From Bradyrhizobium sp. S69 (GTDB lineage: Bacteria > Pseudomonadota > Alphaproteobacteria > Rhizobiales > Xanthobacteraceae), in contig NZ_LMUK01000027.1 of the NCBI RefSeq assembly GCF_009766005.1, positions 43,637-107,636 of the forward strand: DNA of 64,000 nt, written 5' to 3'. Under the pieces are notes generated by a model. It did no database searches, had not been told where the DNA came from, and worked only from the letters and a program-made list of their open reading frames with translations. This document shows positions 24,796-34,592 of the stretch, in pieces. The position numbers were made by a program, and so were the translations under genes. Position 1 is the first letter of the stretch. The number at the start of each line of letters is the position of its first letter.

Positions 24796-26274
24796 TCACG
24801 CCACGACCCTGCCGGGCGGCGACAGCGCCGGCGCTTCGCGGCGCGTCAGCGCGGTGTACAGCACCGCACCCAGCGACGACCCGATCAGCCAGCCCCAATC
24901 GCCGATGTTCGGGATCACGCCATAGCCGCCGCAGAGCGACAGGCCGATGGAAATCACGCCTGATATCGCGAGCGCAACCAGCGCGGTCCGGTTCCAGCCG
25001 CCGTCGTAATGCAGGGAGCCATCGGGCGACATCGTGTAGAGGTCTTCCAGCACGACCTGCTGTCGCTTCACCAGATAATAATCGGCCACCATGATGCCGA
25101 ACATCGGGCCCAGCGCGGCGCCGAAGATGCTGACGAAAATGGTGATGGCCTGCGGGCTCGAGACGAAGATCCACGGGCATACCAGTACCGAGAGGATCGA
25201 CGTGATCAGGCCGCCGAGGCGGAAATCGATCTTCTCCGGATACAAATTGGAAATGTCGTAGGCCGGCGAGACGAAATTGGCGACGATGTTGATGCCCATG
25301 GTGGCGACGATGAAGGTGATGGAGCCGATCGCCACCACCCAGGGATTGCCTATCCGCTCGACGATCGCAACCGGATCCATGATCGCCTCGCCGAACACCT
25401 TTACCGTGCCCGCGGTGACGATCACCGTGATGATCGCGAACACGATGAAATTGAGCGGCAGCCCAAGGAGATTGCCGACCTTCATGGCCTTCTCGTCGCG
25501 CGCGAAGCGGGAGAAGTCGCCAAAATTAAGCAATAGCGCCGCGAAATAGGCCACGATCAGCATCGCCGCACTCGCCATGTGACCGATCGCCGATCCCTCC
25601 GCCCGCGGACTGAGTTGCAGCGAAAGACTGGACGTGCCGGTCTGCGTCAGAATCCAGATCGCCAGCGCGAACATCACGACGTAGACGACCGGCCCGCAGA
25701 AATCGATGAACTTGCGGATCGTCTCCATGCCGTTGAGGAAAATCAAAAGCTGAAACACCCACATGAACAGGAAGCTGAACCAGCCGAGCGCGGACAGGCC
25801 GAGGAAACTGCTGTGGGTGAACGTCTCGGCCGCGGGATAAAACGCCAACACCAGCGCCTGCACGGCCTTGGAGGCAAAATAGGTCTGGACGCCGTACCAG
25901 ACGATGCCGACGATGCCGCGCAGGCCCGCCGCGATATTGGCGCCCATGACGCCGAACGACATCCGCGCCACCACCGGGAACGGCGTGCCGTATTTCAGCG
26001 ACGGACGCCCGATCAAGTTCATCAGGAAGTAGACCGCGGTGATGCCCACGATCATCGCCAGCAGCACCTCCCAGCCCGTCAGCCCCAGAAAGAACAGGCT
26101 GGCCGCGAAGGTATAGCCGCCGACCGAATGCACGTCCGACATCCACATCGCGAAGATGCTGAAGACGCCCCAGGTCCGCCCCTCCGGCGCGACCGGCGCC
26201 AGATCGTGGTTATAGAGCCGCGGGTCGGCACCGGGGATCGCGAGGGATGGCGGCGCATTCGAATGGCCTGACAT
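24796..26274 (-). CDS. NCS1-family nucleobase/vitamin:cation symporter
   Basis: A 492-residue transporter with about twelve membrane helices, of the nucleobase:cation symporter-1 family (cytosine, uracil, allantoin, hydantoin or thiamine type). The N-terminal region reads RLYNHDLAPVAPEGRTWG; the first helix segment FAMWMSDVHSVGGYTFAASLF and the ARMSFGVMGANI segment are characteristic. PAYDISNLYP and the MFGIMVADYYLVK segment are also typical of the family. It is downstream of an ABC-type binding protein on the same strand, about 110 bp away. Substrate cannot be fixed from the sequence. Confidence 0.93.
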   Translation of the reverse strand: MSGHSNAPPSLAIPGADPRLYNHDLAPVAPEGRTWGVFSIFAMWMSDVHSVGGYTFAASLFFLGLTGWEVLLAMIVGITAVYFLMNLIGRPSLKYGTPFPVVARMSFGVMGANIAAGLRGIVGIVWYGVQTYFASKAVQALVLAFYPAAETFTHSSFLGLSALGWFSFLFMWVFQLLIFLNGMETIRKFIDFCGPVVYVVMFALAIWILTQTGTSSLSLQLSPRAEGSAIGHMASAAMLIVAYFAALLLNFGDFSRFARDEKAMKVGNLLGLPLNFIVFAIITVIVTAGTVKVFGEAIMDPVAIVERIGNPWVVAIGSITFIVATMGINIVANFVSPAYDISNLYPEKIDFRLGGLITSILSVLVCPWIFVSSPQAITIFVSIFGAALGPMFGIMVADYYLVKRQQVVLEDLYTMSPDGSLHYDGGWNRTALVALAISGVISIGLSLCGGYGVIPNIGDWGWLIGSSLGAVLYTALTRREAPALSPPGRVVA

Positions 26275-26386
26275 CGACAGCTCCTGCGTTCAAGGACGGC
26301 AACGTGCTCGTTTTTCGAAGCAAGTCCCGCGCCAAAAGTTCAAACTAATTCCGGGATCGCGCCACGACGCGCGCGCCCGGCATGAC

Positions 26387-27607
26387 TTAGTTCCCGGTCT
26401 GCAACTCGCCGAAACGCTGCCAGTTCTGACCGTTGAAGCGCATCAGCTGCATCTGGTCCACCGGGATGTGATCGGTCGGGCTGGTGTTGATCTTGATCCC
26501 CGGCAGCAGCATCGGCAGTTCCAGATCGTGGATCGCGTAGGCGTGCTTGAGGATGTTCTCGGTCGACAGATCGTCGCCGCAGGCCTTCAGCACCGCTTCC
26601 AGCGCCATCGCGCTGTTGTAGGCGTTGACGTAATTGGTGTCGTGCTGGTCGGCCTCGGGCACATATTGGCTCATGAATTCCCGCCACGCCTTGACCCCGG
26701 CATCGTCCTTCCAGGCGGGATCGTCGGGGTCCTTGACATAGGCGGTCGAGATGATGCCGGTACCGGCCTCGACGCCCGCCGGGATCATCACGGTCGAAAT
26801 CCATACCGCCGTGTTCGACAGGAACGTCATCGGCCGCCAGCCGACCTCGAAGGCTTTTCGGATCGCCTGCGCCGCGAATTTCGGCGTGGCGGCAATCACG
26901 AATACATCGGCGCCGGACGCCTTCAGCTTGACGATCTGCGAGTCGATGGTGGGATCGGTGACTTCATAAGTCGATGCCGTGACGATGAACTCATATTTTT
27001 CACCGAGCACGTCCTTCAGGCCTGCGAGATAGTCGCGGCCGAAATCGTCGTTCTGCGAGATGACGGCGAATTTGGCGTTCGGATTTTTCGCCAGCGCATA
27101 GCGCGCGTAGAGCCGGGCCTCGTAGCGGAACGGCGCCTGCACGCCGACGGTAGCCTGCGGGAACTGCGCGATGTCGGCGAATTTCGAGGCGCCGGAAGCC
27201 AGGAACAATTGCGGGATGTTGTTGGCTTGCAGATATTTTGCGATCGCGGTGTTGTGGGCGGTGCCGATCGAGGAAAAGATCAGCGCGACCTCGTCGCTCT
27301 CCACCAGCCGCCGCGTCTGCTCCACGGTTTTGGGCGGCGCGTAGCCGTCGTCCAGCGAGATCAGATCGACCTTGCGGCCGTTGATGCCGCCGCGCGCGTT
27401 GAGCATCTTGAAATAGCCGGCCTCGCCCTTGCCGAGCGCGCCGAACGCCGACACCGGGCCGCTATACGGCATGGTCTGGCCTATTCTGATTTCGGTGGGG
27501 GTAACGCCGCGCATCTCGACCGCGTTGGATGCCGCGGGCCAGGCCAGACACGCGAGCGCGCCGATGGCGCCAATGTCCATGACGCCAATACCCGTGACGA
27601 AACGCAT
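26387..27607 (-). CDS. Branched-chain amino acid-type ABC substrate-binding protein
   Basis: A 406-residue periplasmic binding protein of the LivJ/LivK (type I fold) family. A signal sequence (hydrophobic to about residue 28) is followed by TPTEIRIGQTMPYSGPVSAFG, the standard opening of the mature domain, then NARGGINGRKVDLISLDDGYAP. SGADVFVIAATPKFAAQAIRKA and the tail LMRFNGQNWQRFGEL fit the ones linked to aromatic or short amide ligands. Start at MRFVTG, with GGGAGGG about ten bases upstream. No permease or ATPase genes lie beside it, so it is an orphan unless it partners with a remote system. Confidence 0.9.
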   Translation of the reverse strand: MRFVTGIGVMDIGAIGALACLAWPAASNAVEMRGVTPTEIRIGQTMPYSGPVSAFGALGKGEAGYFKMLNARGGINGRKVDLISLDDGYAPPKTVEQTRRLVESDEVALIFSSIGTAHNTAIAKYLQANNIPQLFLASGASKFADIAQFPQATVGVQAPFRYEARLYARYALAKNPNAKFAVISQNDDFGRDYLAGLKDVLGEKYEFIVTASTYEVTDPTIDSQIVKLKASGADVFVIAATPKFAAQAIRKAFEVGWRPMTFLSNTAVWISTVMIPAGVEAGTGIISTAYVKDPDDPAWKDDAGVKAWREFMSQYVPEADQHDTNYVNAYNSAMALEAVLKACGDDLSTENILKHAYAIHDLELPMLLPGIKINTSPTDHIPVDQMQLMRFNGQNWQRFGELQTGN

Positions 27608-27743
27608 CGACACGCCCTCCCCGGTCATTCCGGGGCGCGGTTATGTCCACGCTCCCGGTACGACGAAACCATGCCATGACACCGACAACGACGCCAACCG
27701 GAATCCACTGGTGGTCACCGGACAGCGGGACAGCCGGCCGAGT

Positions 27744-28169
27744 TCATTTTGTGCGTTTGGGTTTCGTCCGCAGCCCGGTCGGGATCACGAATTTCAATCC
27801 GGACCAGGTGTCGTCGATGGCGCAGACCTTGATATCGACCAGGCCAAGCGGAAGCGCGGTCTGCCGAACCACGACATCGCTCAGGTCGGTGGCAATGCCG
27901 GACGACTTCTTGGGCCACGACACCCAGACCATCCCGTCCGGCGCGATCGCGTCGCGGGCTGATCGCAGATGCGCCGCAAGCCCGCTGGCCTGCATCGCGA
28001 ACACATGCACCATATCCAGCGGCGCTTTCAGCACAGCCGCGATCGTGACACCGGCGGGCAATTTGCCGACGATGTCCTCATAGGCTCCGGGCGCGCCTGC
28101 CGTAAAAATGAAAAAGCCCGGCTTGATGCCGAGCTTTTCCACAACGGGTTTGCCGGAAGCGCCGGCCAT
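27744..28169 (-). CDS. DUF3052 family protein
   Basis: A 141-residue protein of the DUF3052 family, function unknown. Readable segments are VEKLGIKPGFFIFTAGAPGAYEDIVGKLP, LRSARDAIAPDGMVWVSWPKKSSG and VDIKVCAIDDTWSGLKFVIP. The last two resemble the C-terminal half of a methyltransferase-like fold without the SAM-binding glycine loop. The stop is followed by a Lys/Arg-rich end (TKPKRTK). It sits immediately upstream of the ABC binding protein on the same strand and 12 bp downstream of ftsH, but a functional link is not evident. Confidence 0.85.
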   Translation of the reverse strand: MAGASGKPVVEKLGIKPGFFIFTAGAPGAYEDIVGKLPAGVTIAAVLKAPLDMVHVFAMQASGLAAHLRSARDAIAPDGMVWVSWPKKSSGIATDLSDVVVRQTALPLGLVDIKVCAIDDTWSGLKFVIPTGLRTKPKRTK

Positions 28170-28181
28170 ATTCGAACAGCG

Positions 28182-30104
28182 TTACGCCTGCGGCTGTGGC
28201 TCCAGGCCGGGATCCGAATCCGGTCGCGGGCGCGGCTTGCCGGCCGGCGGCACCGCCGACGTGCGCGGGGTCGAGGGCTCCAGCACCGATTCGCGGTTCG
28301 GCTTCTTGCCCTTGAGCAGATCGGCGATCTCATCGCCGGACAAGGTCTCGAACTCGAGCAGACCCTTTGCCAGCGCTTCGAGGTCGGCGCGCTTCTCGGT
28401 CAGGATTCGCGTGGCTTCGTTGTAGCCCTCTTCGACAAAGCGCCGGATCTCGGTGTCGATCTTCTGAACCGTGGCTTCCGAGGCATTCTGGGTCCGAGAC
28501 ACCGACATCCCCAGGAAAACCTCGTCCTGGTTCTCACCATACGACACCGTGCCGAGCGCCTCCGAAAGGCCCCAGCGCGTCACCATCATGCGGGCCAGCC
28601 GGGTCGCCTGTTCGATATCGGACGAAGCGCCCGAGGTGACCTTTTCGCGGCCGAAGATCAGCTCTTCGGCAACGCGGCCGCCCATCATGATGGCCAGGCG
28701 CGAGGTCATCTGCTCCAGCGACATCGACAGCTTGTCGCGCTCCGGCAGCTGCATCACCATGCCGAGCGCACGGCCGCGCGGGATGATGGTTGCCTTGTGG
28801 ATCGGATCGGTGGCGACGACGTTGAGACCGACGATGGCGTGGCCGCCCTCGTGATAGGCGGTCAGCATCTTCTCTTCTTCGGTCATGACGAGCGACTTGC
28901 GCTCGGCGCCCATCATCACCTTGTCCTTGGCCTCTTCGAACTCGGACTGGGTCACCATGCGCTTGTTGCGTCGCGCCGCGGTCAGCGCCGCCTCGTTGAC
29001 GAGGTTCATCAGGTCGGCGCCCGAGAAACCGGGGGTGCCGCGCGCGATGGTCTTGAGGTTGATATCCGGCGCCAGCGGCACCTTGCGGACGTGAACCTTG
29101 AGGATCTGTTCGCGGCCGACGACATCCGGATTCGGCACCACCACCTGGCGGTCGAACCGGCCCGGACGCAGCAGCGCCGGATCCAGCACGTCAGGCCGGT
29201 TGGTGGCCGCAATCAGGATCACGCCCTCATTGGCTTCAAAGCCGTCCATCTCGACCAGCAACTGGTTCAGCGTCTGTTCGCGCTCGTCATTGCCGCCGCC
29301 GAGGCCGGCGCCGCGATGACGGCCGACCGCGTCGATTTCGTCGATGAAGATGATGCACGGCGCGTTCTTCTTGGCCTGCTCGAACATGTCGCGGACCCGG
29401 GAAGCACCAACGCCGACGAACATTTCGACGAAGTCAGAACCCGAGATCGTGAAGAACGGCACATTGGCTTCGCCCGCCACCGCACGCGCGATCAGCGTCT
29501 TGCCGGTGCCGGGAGGTCCGACCAGCAGCACGCCGCGCGGAATGCGTCCGCCGAGGCGCTGGAATTTTCCGGGGTCGCGCAGGAATTCGACGATTTCCTG
29601 CAAATCCTGCTTGGCCTCGTCGACACCCGCGACATCCTCGAAGGTCACGCGGCCATGCGCCTCGGTCAGCATCTTGGCGCGCGACTTGCCGAAGCCCATC
29701 GCCTTGCCGGCGCCGCCCTGCATCTGCCGCGACAGGAAAATCCACACGCCGATCAGCGCGATGAACGGCAGCCAGGAGACCAGCAGCGAGACGAACCACG
29801 GCACGTTGTCGCCCGGCGGCTTTGCAGTGATCGAGACCTTGCCGTCATAGAGGCGCTTCACCAGGCTCGGGTCACTCGGCGCGTAGGTCTGGAAGCTCGA
29901 GCCGTTGGTGAAGGTGCCGTGAATTTCCGGCCCCTGGATCACGACGTCGCGAACGTGGCTGGCGTCGACTTCCGTCAATAGCTGCGAGAAGGAGATGTCC
30001 TGCGAGGAGGTGCGCTGACCAGGATTCTGGAACAGCGTGAACAACGCCAACAGCAGCAGAACAATAATAACCCAGAGGGCGAAGTTGCGCAGATTGGCGT
30101 TCAT
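28182..30104 (-). CDS. ftsH: ATP-dependent zinc metalloprotease FtsH
   Basis: Membrane-anchored AAA+ protease that removes damaged membrane proteins and regulators. The 640-residue product has helices at about 7-25 and 105-125 around a periplasmic loop. Walker A GPPGTGKT is at 196-203, Walker B IIFIDEID at 251-258, the second-region arginines in [20 protein letters not shown] lie near 301-320, and the zinc motif HEGGH has His418 to His422. The C-terminal tail is proline-rich. Start at MNANLRN, with GGAAG upstream. It lies downstream of tilS on the same strand, the usual tilS-ftsH order; a 320-bp gap suggests its own promoter. Confidence 0.97.
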   Translation of the reverse strand: MNANLRNFALWVIIVLLLLALFTLFQNPGQRTSSQDISFSQLLTEVDASHVRDVVIQGPEIHGTFTNGSSFQTYAPSDPSLVKRLYDGKVSITAKPPGDNVPWFVSLLVSWLPFIALIGVWIFLSRQMQGGAGKAMGFGKSRAKMLTEAHGRVTFEDVAGVDEAKQDLQEIVEFLRDPGKFQRLGGRIPRGVLLVGPPGTGKTLIARAVAGEANVPFFTISGSDFVEMFVGVGASRVRDMFEQAKKNAPCIIFIDEIDAVGRHRGAGLGGGNDEREQTLNQLLVEMDGFEANEGVILIAATNRPDVLDPALLRPGRFDRQVVVPNPDVVGREQILKVHVRKVPLAPDINLKTIARGTPGFSGADLMNLVNEAALTAARRNKRMVTQSEFEEAKDKVMMGAERKSLVMTEEEKMLTAYHEGGHAIVGLNVVATDPIHKATIIPRGRALGMVMQLPERDKLSMSLEQMTSRLAIMMGGRVAEELIFGREKVTSGASSDIEQATRLARMMVTRWGLSEALGTVSYGENQDEVFLGMSVSRTQNASEATVQKIDTEIRRFVEEGYNEATRILTEKRADLEALAKGLLEFETLSGDEIADLLKGKKPNRESVLEPSTPRTSAVPPAGKPRPRPDSDPGLEPQPQA

Positions 30105-30426
30105 CGATCTTCCTTCGTGGTCGCGCGGATCGCGGCCGTTTAGCCTTGTCGATATCCTTGTCGATATCCTCGGCAGCATCTCTGGGAGCCACAACGGAAG
30201 CTCCCGCGCGACTCTCTACAATCTAGGTGCCGCCCCGGTCGCTGCCAAGGGAACCACACAGGACTATTTAACGCATCCTAGCGCGATTCCCGTTCAAATA
30301 ATGGCGCATAAATCGGTGTTTTCGAGGGTGGTTAAGGTCTCGGGCCGCCTGGGACGGTGGAATGCCACCCAAGGTTACAAATTCAAGGCCAAATCCGCCG
30401 CAGGACCCTGTGCCGCCCGGTCTCGC
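30105..30426. other. Intergenic region upstream of ftsH
   Basis: 322 bp between ftsH and tilS, presumably with the ftsH promoter. It contains a perfect 12-bp tandem repeat CCTTGTCGATAT (30144-30155 and 30156-30167), about 40 bp upstream of the ftsH start. I did not find a convincing heat-shock promoter by eye and see no gene. Confidence 0.55.
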
Positions 30427-31533
30427 TCAATCCTGCGAAGCCCTGTTGCGCTGACGGCGCGGCGGCGCCGGTTCGACCCGGATTCGGCCGTCAACCAGGC
30501 TGATCAGGGCGCCGGCAAGGGTCTGTTTTAGTTTTGGCCGCGCTGCCCCGCGCTTTTTCGCACCCGCTTGCGCCAGTGCAGACACCAGCGCTTCGACCTT
30601 GCCGAGTTCCGCCGGGCCCTCATGGCCGAAACGATCGATCGCACGCTGCAACAGCCGAACCTGGATCTCCTCAGGCATGGCGGCAAAGGCCTCGAAGTCG
30701 AACACCCTGACGTTCATCGGGGCGTTGGAAAACTCCAAATTGGAGATATCGCGGTACTGTCCGGCGTCTGAGGCGTCGCGATCCCTCAAGGCGAGATAGC
30801 GCTCGGCGCCATCGGCCAGCACTTCGACGGCCGCATTGGCGCGCGCCAGCCGCGACGCCAGCCGCGCCAGATTTCGGGCGTCGCCGCCTTCGGCGGCAAG
30901 TGCGGGCATCAGCGCACGCAGTCTTGGCCGGGTGAAATGGATGTCGCGATTGGTCGGATCGTCGGCAAAGTCGATCTTTGCCTTCTTGAGGGTCGCGACG
31001 AGCTGCGACTTTGAAATATTCAGCAACGGCCGCGCCAGCATCACGCCCTCCCGCGGGGTCTGCCTGACCATCGCCGCGAGACCCGCGATGCCGCTGCCGC
31101 GCAGCATCCGCATCAACAGCGTTTCGGCCTGATCGTCACGGGTATGCGCGGTCAGGATATGGCTCGCGCCGTGGTCGCGTGCGGCCTTTGCCAGCAGGCG
31201 GTACCGCGCGGCCCTTGCTGCCGCCGGCAGCCCGGTTTTCGGCTTGGCGCCGCTCCAGCGCAGGGTGTGATGCGCGAGATCAAGGCTGCGCGCCAGCCGC
31301 TTGACGTCATTGGCTTCGCGCGCGGATTCCACTCGCAAGCCATGATCGACGGTGACCGCGACGAGGCGCGGACCGCGCGGCAGCGAGCGGCGCCAGCGTG
31401 CCGCGAGCCACATCAGCGCGACCGAATCGGGCCCTCCGGAAACCGCGAGCACGAGCGCGGGCACAGCCTTCCATTCCGCGAAAAGCTGTTTCGCATCGGC
31501 AGCCGAGATCGCGGAGTTTTCGTCGTCGGGCAT
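30427..31533 (-). CDS. tilS: tRNA(Ile)-lysidine synthase
   Basis: Adds lysine to C34 of the minor isoleucine tRNA so that it reads AUA codons; essential. The 368-residue product shows the PP-loop ATP pyrophosphatase motif VSGGPDSVAL at residues 31-40, the HHTLRWSG segment, LLAKAARDHGASHILTAHTRDDQAETLLMRMLRGSG (TAHTRDDQ is the TilS signature), and RPLLNISKSQL. The second domain is shortened compared with E. coli, as is usual in alphaproteobacteria. Start at MPDDEN with GAGG upstream. Located between cpoB and ftsH in the conserved order. Confidence 0.95.
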   Translation of the reverse strand: MPDDENSAISAADAKQLFAEWKAVPALVLAVSGGPDSVALMWLAARWRRSLPRGPRLVAVTVDHGLRVESAREANDVKRLARSLDLAHHTLRWSGAKPKTGLPAAARAARYRLLAKAARDHGASHILTAHTRDDQAETLLMRMLRGSGIAGLAAMVRQTPREGVMLARPLLNISKSQLVATLKKAKIDFADDPTNRDIHFTRPRLRALMPALAAEGGDARNLARLASRLARANAAVEVLADGAERYLALRDRDASDAGQYRDISNLEFSNAPMNVRVFDFEAFAAMPEEIQVRLLQRAIDRFGHEGPAELGKVEALVSALAQAGAKKRGAARPKLKQTLAGALISLVDGRIRVEPAPPRRQRNRASQD

Positions 31534-31659
31534 GGCCTCGCCGGTCAAAGCGCTATCCAGCCTTTTAGGCCGAGATGCGATCCAGGCCCAGCCTTGTGTG
31601 ACCGGCGTCGTCAGGCATCGCGCACGCCGCCGCGGCGCACGCGACAGGCTCTATTGTTT

Positions 31660-31708
31660 GAGCATGATCTTTTCGGAAAACCGGTTTGCACTTTTCCGGA
31701 TCATGCTC
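31660..31708. repeat. GAGCATGAT palindromic repeat after cpoB
   Basis: GAGCATGAT...ATCATGCTC, with an inner GGAAAA/TTTTCC pair and an AACCGGTT core. It directly abuts the cpoB stop codon. I recall this sequence type as a frequent intergenic repeat in Bradyrhizobium relatives. On the minus strand it would form a terminator-like hairpin for cpoB. Confidence 0.75.
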
Positions 31709-32695
31709 CTAGCACTTGACCCGCTTTTGCTCGCGATCGACAGCCGATTTGACGCCGCCCGAGGCGCGGGGATATTTCCGCGTCACCTCGCCGAAGGCAG
31801 CACAAGCGGCTTCCTTCTCTTTCAGCGCCGCCAGCGATTGGCCGAGCCGCAGCAAGGCGTCGGGCGCCTTGGCCGATTTGTCGAATTTGGTGGTCACCGC
31901 GAGAAAGGCTTCGGCGGCGTCGCGGTATTGCTGACGCTGGAAGAAACTCTCGCCCAGCCAATATTGCGAATCCGCAACCAAAGGATCGCTCGGATATTTC
32001 TGCGCGAAGTTGCGCATGGTCTGCTCCGCGAGCGCATAGTCCTTGCGCTCCATGTAGCCGATGCCGAGGTCGAACTCGTCGCGCGGCGTCGCCGATGGCG
32101 GCAGCGTAGCGAGCCCGCCACCGCCGGTGTTACCGGCGCCGGGATAGCCGAGATTGAGCGGTTCGCCCGCGGCGCGCCCGCCGGGAGCGCCAACCGGTCC
32201 ATCGTTGGCCACCGGTTGCTGACCGCCACCGAGCGCGCGCGGCGCGCCGGGCGCGTTGGGATTCTGGTTGGGATCGAACGCGTCGCCGCGACGCCGCCCG
32301 GATGCGGGCGCTTCCTCCTGATAGATCGGCGCCGGAGCGGCGGCCTGCGGCTGCGGCTCGTAGCCCGGCTGCGGCTGCCGATAGCCCGGGTTCGGTTGCG
32401 GCGGGGGAAGTGCGGCCATGCCAGGCTGCGCGACCGGGGGCGGACCGCCGGGGGCGGGCTGCGCGCCGCCCTGAAGCGTCCTCAAGCGGTCCTGCAGCAC
32501 CTGGTTCTGGTGTTGCAGTTCCTCGTTCTGGCCGGTGAGTTGCCGTAGCTGGTTCTCGAGCTGCTGGATTCGCATCTCCGGATCGCCATCGTCGGATTGC
32601 GCCAACGCTGCTTGCGAAAACAACATCGGCGACCCAAGCGAGAGCATCGCGGCGAGCACCGTGGCATGGCTAATTCTGTGAAATCTGGATGACAT
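31709..32695 (-). CDS. cpoB: Tol-Pal system protein CpoB (YbgF)
   Basis: Periplasmic protein linking Tol-Pal energy with outer-membrane constriction and penicillin-binding proteins at division. The 328-residue product has a signal peptide (to about AALAQ), a trimerising coiled coil (IQQLENQLRQLTGQNEELQHQNQVLQDRL), a long Pro/Gly/Gln-rich linker, and a C-terminal TPR domain (DLGIGYMERKDYALAEQTMRNFAQKYP, then AQYWLGE-type repeats). Start chosen at MSSRFHR, which gives a normal signal peptide; upstream in-frame ATGs lie in non-conserved sequence. Final gene of the tol-pal series before tilS. Confidence 0.93.
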   Translation of the reverse strand: MSSRFHRISHATVLAAMLSLGSPMLFSQAALAQSDDGDPEMRIQQLENQLRQLTGQNEELQHQNQVLQDRLRTLQGGAQPAPGGPPPVAQPGMAALPPPQPNPGYRQPQPGYEPQPQAAAPAPIYQEEAPASGRRRGDAFDPNQNPNAPGAPRALGGGQQPVANDGPVGAPGGRAAGEPLNLGYPGAGNTGGGGLATLPPSATPRDEFDLGIGYMERKDYALAEQTMRNFAQKYPSDPLVADSQYWLGESFFQRQQYRDAAEAFLAVTTKFDKSAKAPDALLRLGQSLAALKEKEAACAAFGEVTRKYPRASGGVKSAVDREQKRVKC

Positions 32696-32812
32696 TTTGG
32701 CCCGGCTGCGAAAGCGGCGTGACATCGACAAGTACTGGAAACCAAACCACATTGAGGCACGGAGTACGCCAAAAATGTGACTGATACAAACGGCTTCGGA
32801 CACCGCTTTGTT

Positions 32813-32844
32813 ACAAACAAAACCGGCGCCACGAGGGGCGCCGG
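32813..32844 (-). terminator. Terminator of pal
   Basis: Read on the minus strand: CCGGCGCC-CCTCGT-GGCGCCGG followed by TTTTGTTTGT, a classic rho-independent terminator 29 bp beyond the pal stop codon. It separates pal from cpoB, so cpoB probably has its own promoter or depends on read-through. Confidence 0.85.
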
Positions 32845-32872
32845 CGAGGTAATTTCGTAAAGCCGCGAACGT

Positions 32873-33364
32873 TTAAGAGCTGGCGTTCAGGACGGTGACG
32901 GCGCGGCGATTTTGCGACCAGCACGAGATGTCGTTGCAGACCGCTACGGGGCGTTCCTTGCCGTAGGAGATCGTCCGCATCCGGCTCGCATCGATACCGC
33001 GCGACGCGAAGAAGGAGCGAACCGACTGCGCACGCCGCGCGCCGAGCGCGATGTTGTATTCACGGGTGCCGCGTTCGTCCGCATGGCCTTCGATCGTGAA
33101 GGCGTAGCGGTTATAGGTCTGCAGCCACTGCACCTGCTTTTCCAGGGTCGCAATCGCCTGCGGCGAGAGATCGGTCTGATCGCTCTCGAAGAACACGCGG
33201 TCGCCAACATTGACCACGAAGTCCTGCTGGCTGCCCGGCGTGGCCGCGCTCGCATTCGCATCCATACCGAGCGGGTTCTTATTGGCGCAGGCGCCCATCG
33301 ACAGCGCCACCGCGAGCACCGCAGCCAGTTTCAATCCCTGGAGGATACGCATCTGATGTCTCAT
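32873..33364 (-). CDS. pal: Peptidoglycan-associated lipoprotein
   Basis: Outer-membrane lipoprotein that binds peptidoglycan and TolB. The 163-residue product has a lipoprotein signal with the lipobox SMGAC, a short linker, and an OmpA-like domain: VFFESDQTDLSPQA, then FTIEGHADERGTREYNIALGARRAQSV (the Asp and Arg contacts for diaminopimelate), with the ending QNRRAVTVLNASS. Start at MRHQMRI with GGAG ten bases upstream; a second ATG four codons later is also possible. In this genome it is separated from tolB by two extra genes. Confidence 0.96.
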   Translation of the reverse strand: MRHQMRILQGLKLAAVLAVALSMGACANKNPLGMDANASAATPGSQQDFVVNVGDRVFFESDQTDLSPQAIATLEKQVQWLQTYNRYAFTIEGHADERGTREYNIALGARRAQSVRSFFASRGIDASRMRTISYGKERPVAVCNDISCWSQNRRAVTVLNASS

Positions 33365-33684
33365 TCGGGAGCCTCCAACGCTCACGTTTTCCAACTGTCA
33401 TCCGGTCTACAGGGCGATGGTTAAGCGAACGTTCCGTCAACCTTGACGGGGTGTTGCCAGAGCCGATCAAATGCCCCCTAACGGCGAAAAGCGACCGTGA
33501 TAGTTAATCAGTTGTAAATGTGGCGCGAGGGTGAAGGCAAGCGGGGAACCGGCCGGAATCACCTATTTGGCCACCAATGTCCGGCCCGGAGGCGACGCGG
33601 GGCACAGCCGCGTCCGTCGGCAGCAAGCCGCAAAGGGTGGCAACAGCCCGAGAAGGCGGCAATTCGGTTTGAAATCCGGCCTGA
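33365..33684. other. Intergenic region upstream of pal
   Basis: 320 bp without a gene. It carries a compact dyad CCGTCAA-CC-TTGACGG (33434-33449), which may be an operator or include a TTGACG -35 element for pal. Confidence 0.5.
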
Positions 33685-34425
33685 TCAGGTGCCCGGAACA
33701 GTCGAGGCGCGATCGAACGAGGTGACCACCCCGCGCGGCGATGATTGGCGCTCGCCCCGGCGCAGGAACAGCTTCCGTCGCTCAAAAGCGCTCGAGCGCA
33801 TAATGGGAAAGCGGGCCAGGACCTGGTCGTGCCGGGCGCGGAAATCGGACGCCATCAATCCCACTTCGACGAGAGCATTCGGAAACTGGCGCGGTTCGGC
33901 GATGGTCTCGTACAGAAAGACCTGACGATAAAACCTCTGGTGCCCGGCGCGAACCAGCGCAAGCCCGGTATCAACGTTGAAATGCTCGCATGCCATATAG
34001 GCCAGCCGCAGCGTCAGGTAGGGAAGTTCGGGAAACCGCCGGGCTTTTTCCGGGTCAGCAACAAAGCGAGCCGGATCGATGAAAGTCTCGCCTTGATCGA
34101 GGCGCGGGTGCAGAACATCGCTGAACAATTCGGCCGTATAAGACATCCGTTGTTCCGACGTCAAAAGGTGAAGGCGGATGGAACTACAGAGTTCTCCATC
34201 AATATGGACCCCGAACGTCAAGGCGTTGGGCGCATCGTCATAATGATCGCCGTAGCGCTCAGCCTCTGACGCCGGGATTAGTTCGTTGCGCCGATAGGCC
34301 CTGTAACGCATCAAATAAAGCTGATCCTTTTCCTCGCGCGTCTCGATGGGTCGGTAAACAACGCGATCAGAGAGCCCTAGATCTCGCACAAAGAGCGAAT
34401 TGCGCGCTTCGGCTACGGAACCCAT
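33685..34425 (-). CDS. N-acyl amino acid synthase-like acyltransferase (FeeM/GNAT)
   Basis: A 246-residue GNAT-fold protein resembling the FeeM domain of N-acyl amino acid synthases and acyl-homoserine-lactone-synthase-like enzymes, which take an acyl chain from acyl carrier protein. Evidence is fold-level: QLYLMRYRAYRRNELIP near the N-terminus (the acyl-synthase RYxxY-type segment), NALTFGVHIDGELCSSIRLHLLT (a beta-strand with conserved Arg), FIDPARFVADPEKARRFPELPYLTLRLAYMACEHFNVD, and ALVRAGHQRFYRQVFLYETIAEPR. There is no partner acyl carrier protein here. It lies between pal and the GGDEF-EAL gene, inside what is usually an uninterrupted tolB-pal pair. Substrate unproven. Confidence 0.72.
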   Translation of the reverse strand: MGSVAEARNSLFVRDLGLSDRVVYRPIETREEKDQLYLMRYRAYRRNELIPASEAERYGDHYDDAPNALTFGVHIDGELCSSIRLHLLTSEQRMSYTAELFSDVLHPRLDQGETFIDPARFVADPEKARRFPELPYLTLRLAYMACEHFNVDTGLALVRAGHQRFYRQVFLYETIAEPRQFPNALVEVGLMASDFRARHDQVLARFPIMRSSAFERRKLFLRRGERQSSPRGVVTSFDRASTVPGT

Positions 34426-34592
34426 TTAATACTCCTCACGGCGCCCATACAACTTTCGCGCGCAGCGAAAATGTTAACAGCTTCTTAACGAAGAGGCAAA
34501 GGAATCGCGGTGGTAACGTTAATCAGATCGCGCGCAATTTAACGGCCGCGAACGAGAGCAATGTTCCACGAACATGCGGTGACGGAGAATAT

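Noticed and set aside
27969..29981. 670-codon open frame antisense to ftsH
   Set aside because: Runs exactly opposite the conserved ftsH codons; no domain or plausible start region.
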